In this document: one piece after another, positions 49,607 to 49,809 of the stretch
Position numbering within the stretch: position 1 is the stretch's first letter
How the letters are laid out: each line of letters starts with the position of its first letter
NCBI GenBank assembly: GCA_041441555.1
Contig: JASDSW010000081.1
Location: forward strand, 1 to 49,809
Direction: 5' to 3'
DNA: 49,809 nucleotides
DNA from: Pseudaeromonas sp041441555
Lineage (GTDB): Bacteria; Pseudomonadota; Gammaproteobacteria; Enterobacterales; Aeromonadaceae
The notes under the pieces: model-generated
The model's input: only the letters and a program-made list of their open reading frames with translations
Told to the model about the DNA's origin: nothing
The model's database searches: none
Translations under genes and position numbers: made by a program

Positions 49607-49809
49607 CTAGGACCTTAACGGCAAACATAGTGATGTGTCCGTTTCTTTTGGCATGACCAGCCGGAGTTGTGTCGTCTGCTCCAATTTGAACGGTAAAGCC
49701 CATAAGACCATCTGCTCTTCCTCATCAAAAGAGAATGGATCTAGGGCTTCGCTGGTAAGCGCCCTTGAATCGGCATCTGTTTTTCCCAAAATCAGCTCGT
49801 CACACTTGA
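49607..49809 (-). CDS. C-terminal part of an unidentified protein, cut by the window edge
   Basis: An open frame of 66 codons enters from the right window end and stops at TAG 49607-49609. It contains a natural acidic stretch ALDPFSFDEEEQMVLWALPF. The stop is one base before the ATG of the 54-residue ORF, suggesting coupled translation in one operon with hsdR. Identity cannot be told from this fragment. Confidence 0.5.
   Translation of the reverse strand, partial: KCDELILGKTDADSRALTSEALDPFSFDEEEQMVLWALPFKLEQTTQLRLVMPKETDTSLCLPLRS

Noticed and set aside
49473..49703. A 76-codon minus-strand ORF near the window end
   Set aside because: It overlaps two better-supported frames (49441-49605 and 49607-49809) and has no ribosome binding site.
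1..49809. CRISPR arrays
   Set aside because: No regularly spaced direct repeats were seen; the repeats found are an inverted pair, IS ends, a tandem 12-mer and attC sites.

Overview
The window comes from a GC-rich gammaproteobacterium of the Aeromonas/Aeromonadales type. The evidence is the core gene order: envC-gpmI next to yibN-secB-gpsA, nfuA-comF close to bioH, tex next to greB, and pckA-hslO-hslR beside a complete type II secretion operon gspC to gspN that lacks gspO. The proteins read as Aeromonas-like but not identical to the Aeromonas hydrophila Exe proteins I remember, so I leave the genus open.

Layout. 1-17750 is housekeeping: panZ, a YkgJ-like protein, envC, gpmI, a rhodanese, secB, gpsA, nfuA, comF, amtB, bioH, two unusual small or repetitive genes, tex, greB, pckA, hslO and hslR. 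17945-29260 is gspC-gspN, mostly with overlapping stop and start codons. 29261-32112 is an accessory pocket. It holds two AT-richer genes, each with an integron-type attC site at its 3' end and no integrase in view, lying between two inverted copies of a ~253 bp repeat. One of these genes encodes a CAP12-type TIR protein.

32113-36780 is the most striking part. Here hesB/iscA-like, nifU and nifS form one operon and draG-draT forms a second, all on the minus strand. These are the Fe-S assembly proteins of the nitrogenase type and the enzyme pair that reversibly ADP-ribosylates nitrogenase Fe protein. Each operon has a near-perfect sigma-54 (-24/-12) promoter, and amtB, 24 kb away, has another. 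No nifH, nifD or nifK lies in the window. Together these suggest RpoN-controlled nitrogen-fixation support genes, or a repurposed DraTG switch, embedded in an ordinary Aeromonadales chromosome.

36992-40610 is a large calcium-repeat lipoprotein gene. An intact IS5-family (IS903-like) element sits immediately 5' of its start codon, and the 9 bp target duplication contains the ATG. The original ribosome binding site and an FNR-like box now lie on the far side of the element.

41141-49809 is an integrase-led island. It holds a tyrosine integrase, a zinc-ribbon protein, a WYL-domain (CapW/BrxR-like) repressor with two operator-like dyads, a divergent cluster of four small genes, a dynamin/IRG-like GTPase gene broken by a stop codon before its P-loop, and a type I restriction subunit HsdR preceded by two small translationally linked ORFs. 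The last of these ORFs runs off the window edge.
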